This document shows positions 63,598-64,000 of a stretch of 64,000 nucleotides of DNA, piece by piece; the stretch's first letter is position 1, and each line of letters opens with the position of its first letter. Below the pieces are notes generated by a model, which was given only the letters and a program-made list of their open reading frames with translations, was not told the origin of the DNA and did no database searches. The DNA lies in the NCBI GenBank assembly GCA_017467605.1, contig JAFUSQ010000060.1:1-64000 (forward strand), given 5' to 3'. The translations under genes were made by a program, and so were the position numbers. Source of the DNA: a bacterium (GTDB taxonomy: Bacteria > Cyanobacteriota > Vampirovibrionia > Gastranaerophilales > Gastranaerophilaceae).

Positions 63598-63636
63598 GTT
63601 TTACTCCTTTATAAAAACATAACCGCTATTAAAGCA

Positions 63637-63666
63637 AAAAATAATACCCTTACGGGTATTATTTTT
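63637..63666. terminator. Bidirectional hairpin terminator
   Basis: Perfect 13-bp stem AAAAATAATACCC/GGGTATTATTTTT with a TTAC loop and flanking A and T tracts, between the partial gene at the right edge and the TM1266-like gene. Confidence 0.88.
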
Positions 63667-63687
63667 GTTAAATGAATTTAGTGATAA

Positions 63688-64000
63688 TTACTCAATATCG
63701 AGATTATCGGTAGCTTGAAGCTGTTTTTTTCTGAGATTATGCATTACCGCATCTACTAACAACTCATAAGATTTCATATTTTCAATATTAGGAAATTCTT
63801 CTTTGAGTTGGGCTCTGACCATTGCTTCCAGCTCTAGGTCGTCAGAAATCGATTTTAGATTTTCCACACCGCTTACTGTTTCCAAATATTCAGTAGTGCT
63901 TTTATCTAATGTATTTTTACTTGAAAATGAAAGCCAACGAAATTTCGGGCTGATATTTTCTTTTAACTTTTTTACTACTTTTAAATTTTTTATTCGGTCA
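63688..64000 (-). CDS. Hypothetical protein, 5' end outside the window
   Basis: The frame is open from 63688 through the right edge (at least 103 codons). The visible C-terminus includes KFRWLSFSSKNTL, ELEAMVRAQLKEEFPNIENM, YELLVDAVMHNLRKKQLQAT. A TTG near 63885 is not a convincing start because the open frame runs past it. Soluble, mixed charged; no family recognised. Confidence 0.6.
   Translation of the reverse strand, partial: DRIKNLKVVKKLKENISPKFRWLSFSSKNTLDKSTTEYLETVSGVENLKSISDDLELEAMVRAQLKEEFPNIENMKSYELLVDAVMHNLRKKQLQATDNLDIE

Overview
The window looks like a chromosomal segment of an uncultured gut bacterium close to Gastranaerophilales (Vampirovibrionia, 'Melainabacteria'). The reasons are low GC, many dispersed type IV prepilin-like proteins (FTLAEVLITxGIIGVV), the LamB/YcsF, YvcK and Cnnm/CorC gene complement, and families of short GC-richer repeats scattered between and inside genes. 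This placement is inference; no rRNA gene or other decisive marker is present.

Layout. 0-4.8 kb: a prepilin gene cut by the window edge, its divergent XRE regulator, then a leftward yvcK-panB-panC operon and pxpA. 4.8-7.1 kb: a decayed regulator/prepilin module, repeats, rpmE, and a second prepilin/XRE pair. 7.1-10.9 kb: a rightward thyX-dtd-ssb-(DUF1537 kinase)-pdxA run. 10.9-26 kb: prepilin/XRE pairs three to five, interleaved with malQ, an acyl-activating enzyme, tRNA-Pro, a ferritin-like protein, pnuC, a TolC-like protein, rfbA and tRNA-Thr. 26-34.8 kb: rlmH, mscS, a lytic transglycosylase, a SpoIID-like protein, the sixth XRE/prepilin pair, HU, a LysM protein and a GH13 protein. 34.8-39.5 kb: two orphan corrinoid/iron-sulfur-protein-like genes, ftsH, and a seventh XRE gene facing an orphan prepilin leader. 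39.5-44.2 kb: a large flagellin-shaped protein of unknown role, a CorC-type transporter and repeat-filled gaps. 44.2-53.9 kb: a compact leftward virion-gene cluster (LuxR-type regulator, amidase, propeller-like tail protein, major capsid, scaffold-like, adaptor-like, small and large terminase, portal, GNAT) with no integrase, repressor or replication gene. 54.3-64 kb: histidine kinase, dxr, gyrB, prfB with its programmed frameshift, a 5'-nucleotidase-like protein and small genes.

The strongest novel signal is a repeated two-gene module. Every prepilin gene in the window is divergent from a small HTH regulator gene: six intact pairs, plus two decayed copies. In each intact pair, and in one of the decayed copies, a dyad sits in or across the -35/-10 region of the prepilin promoter, and the dyad sequence differs from pair to pair. 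This suggests a family of separately switched surface-filament subunits. Four of the six prepilins carry leader peptides of about 60-147 residues largely made of translated dispersed repeats, while the other two have ordinary leaders of 6-9 residues. The second candidate is the virion cluster, which could be a domesticated, GTA-like particle or a defective podovirus-like prophage.
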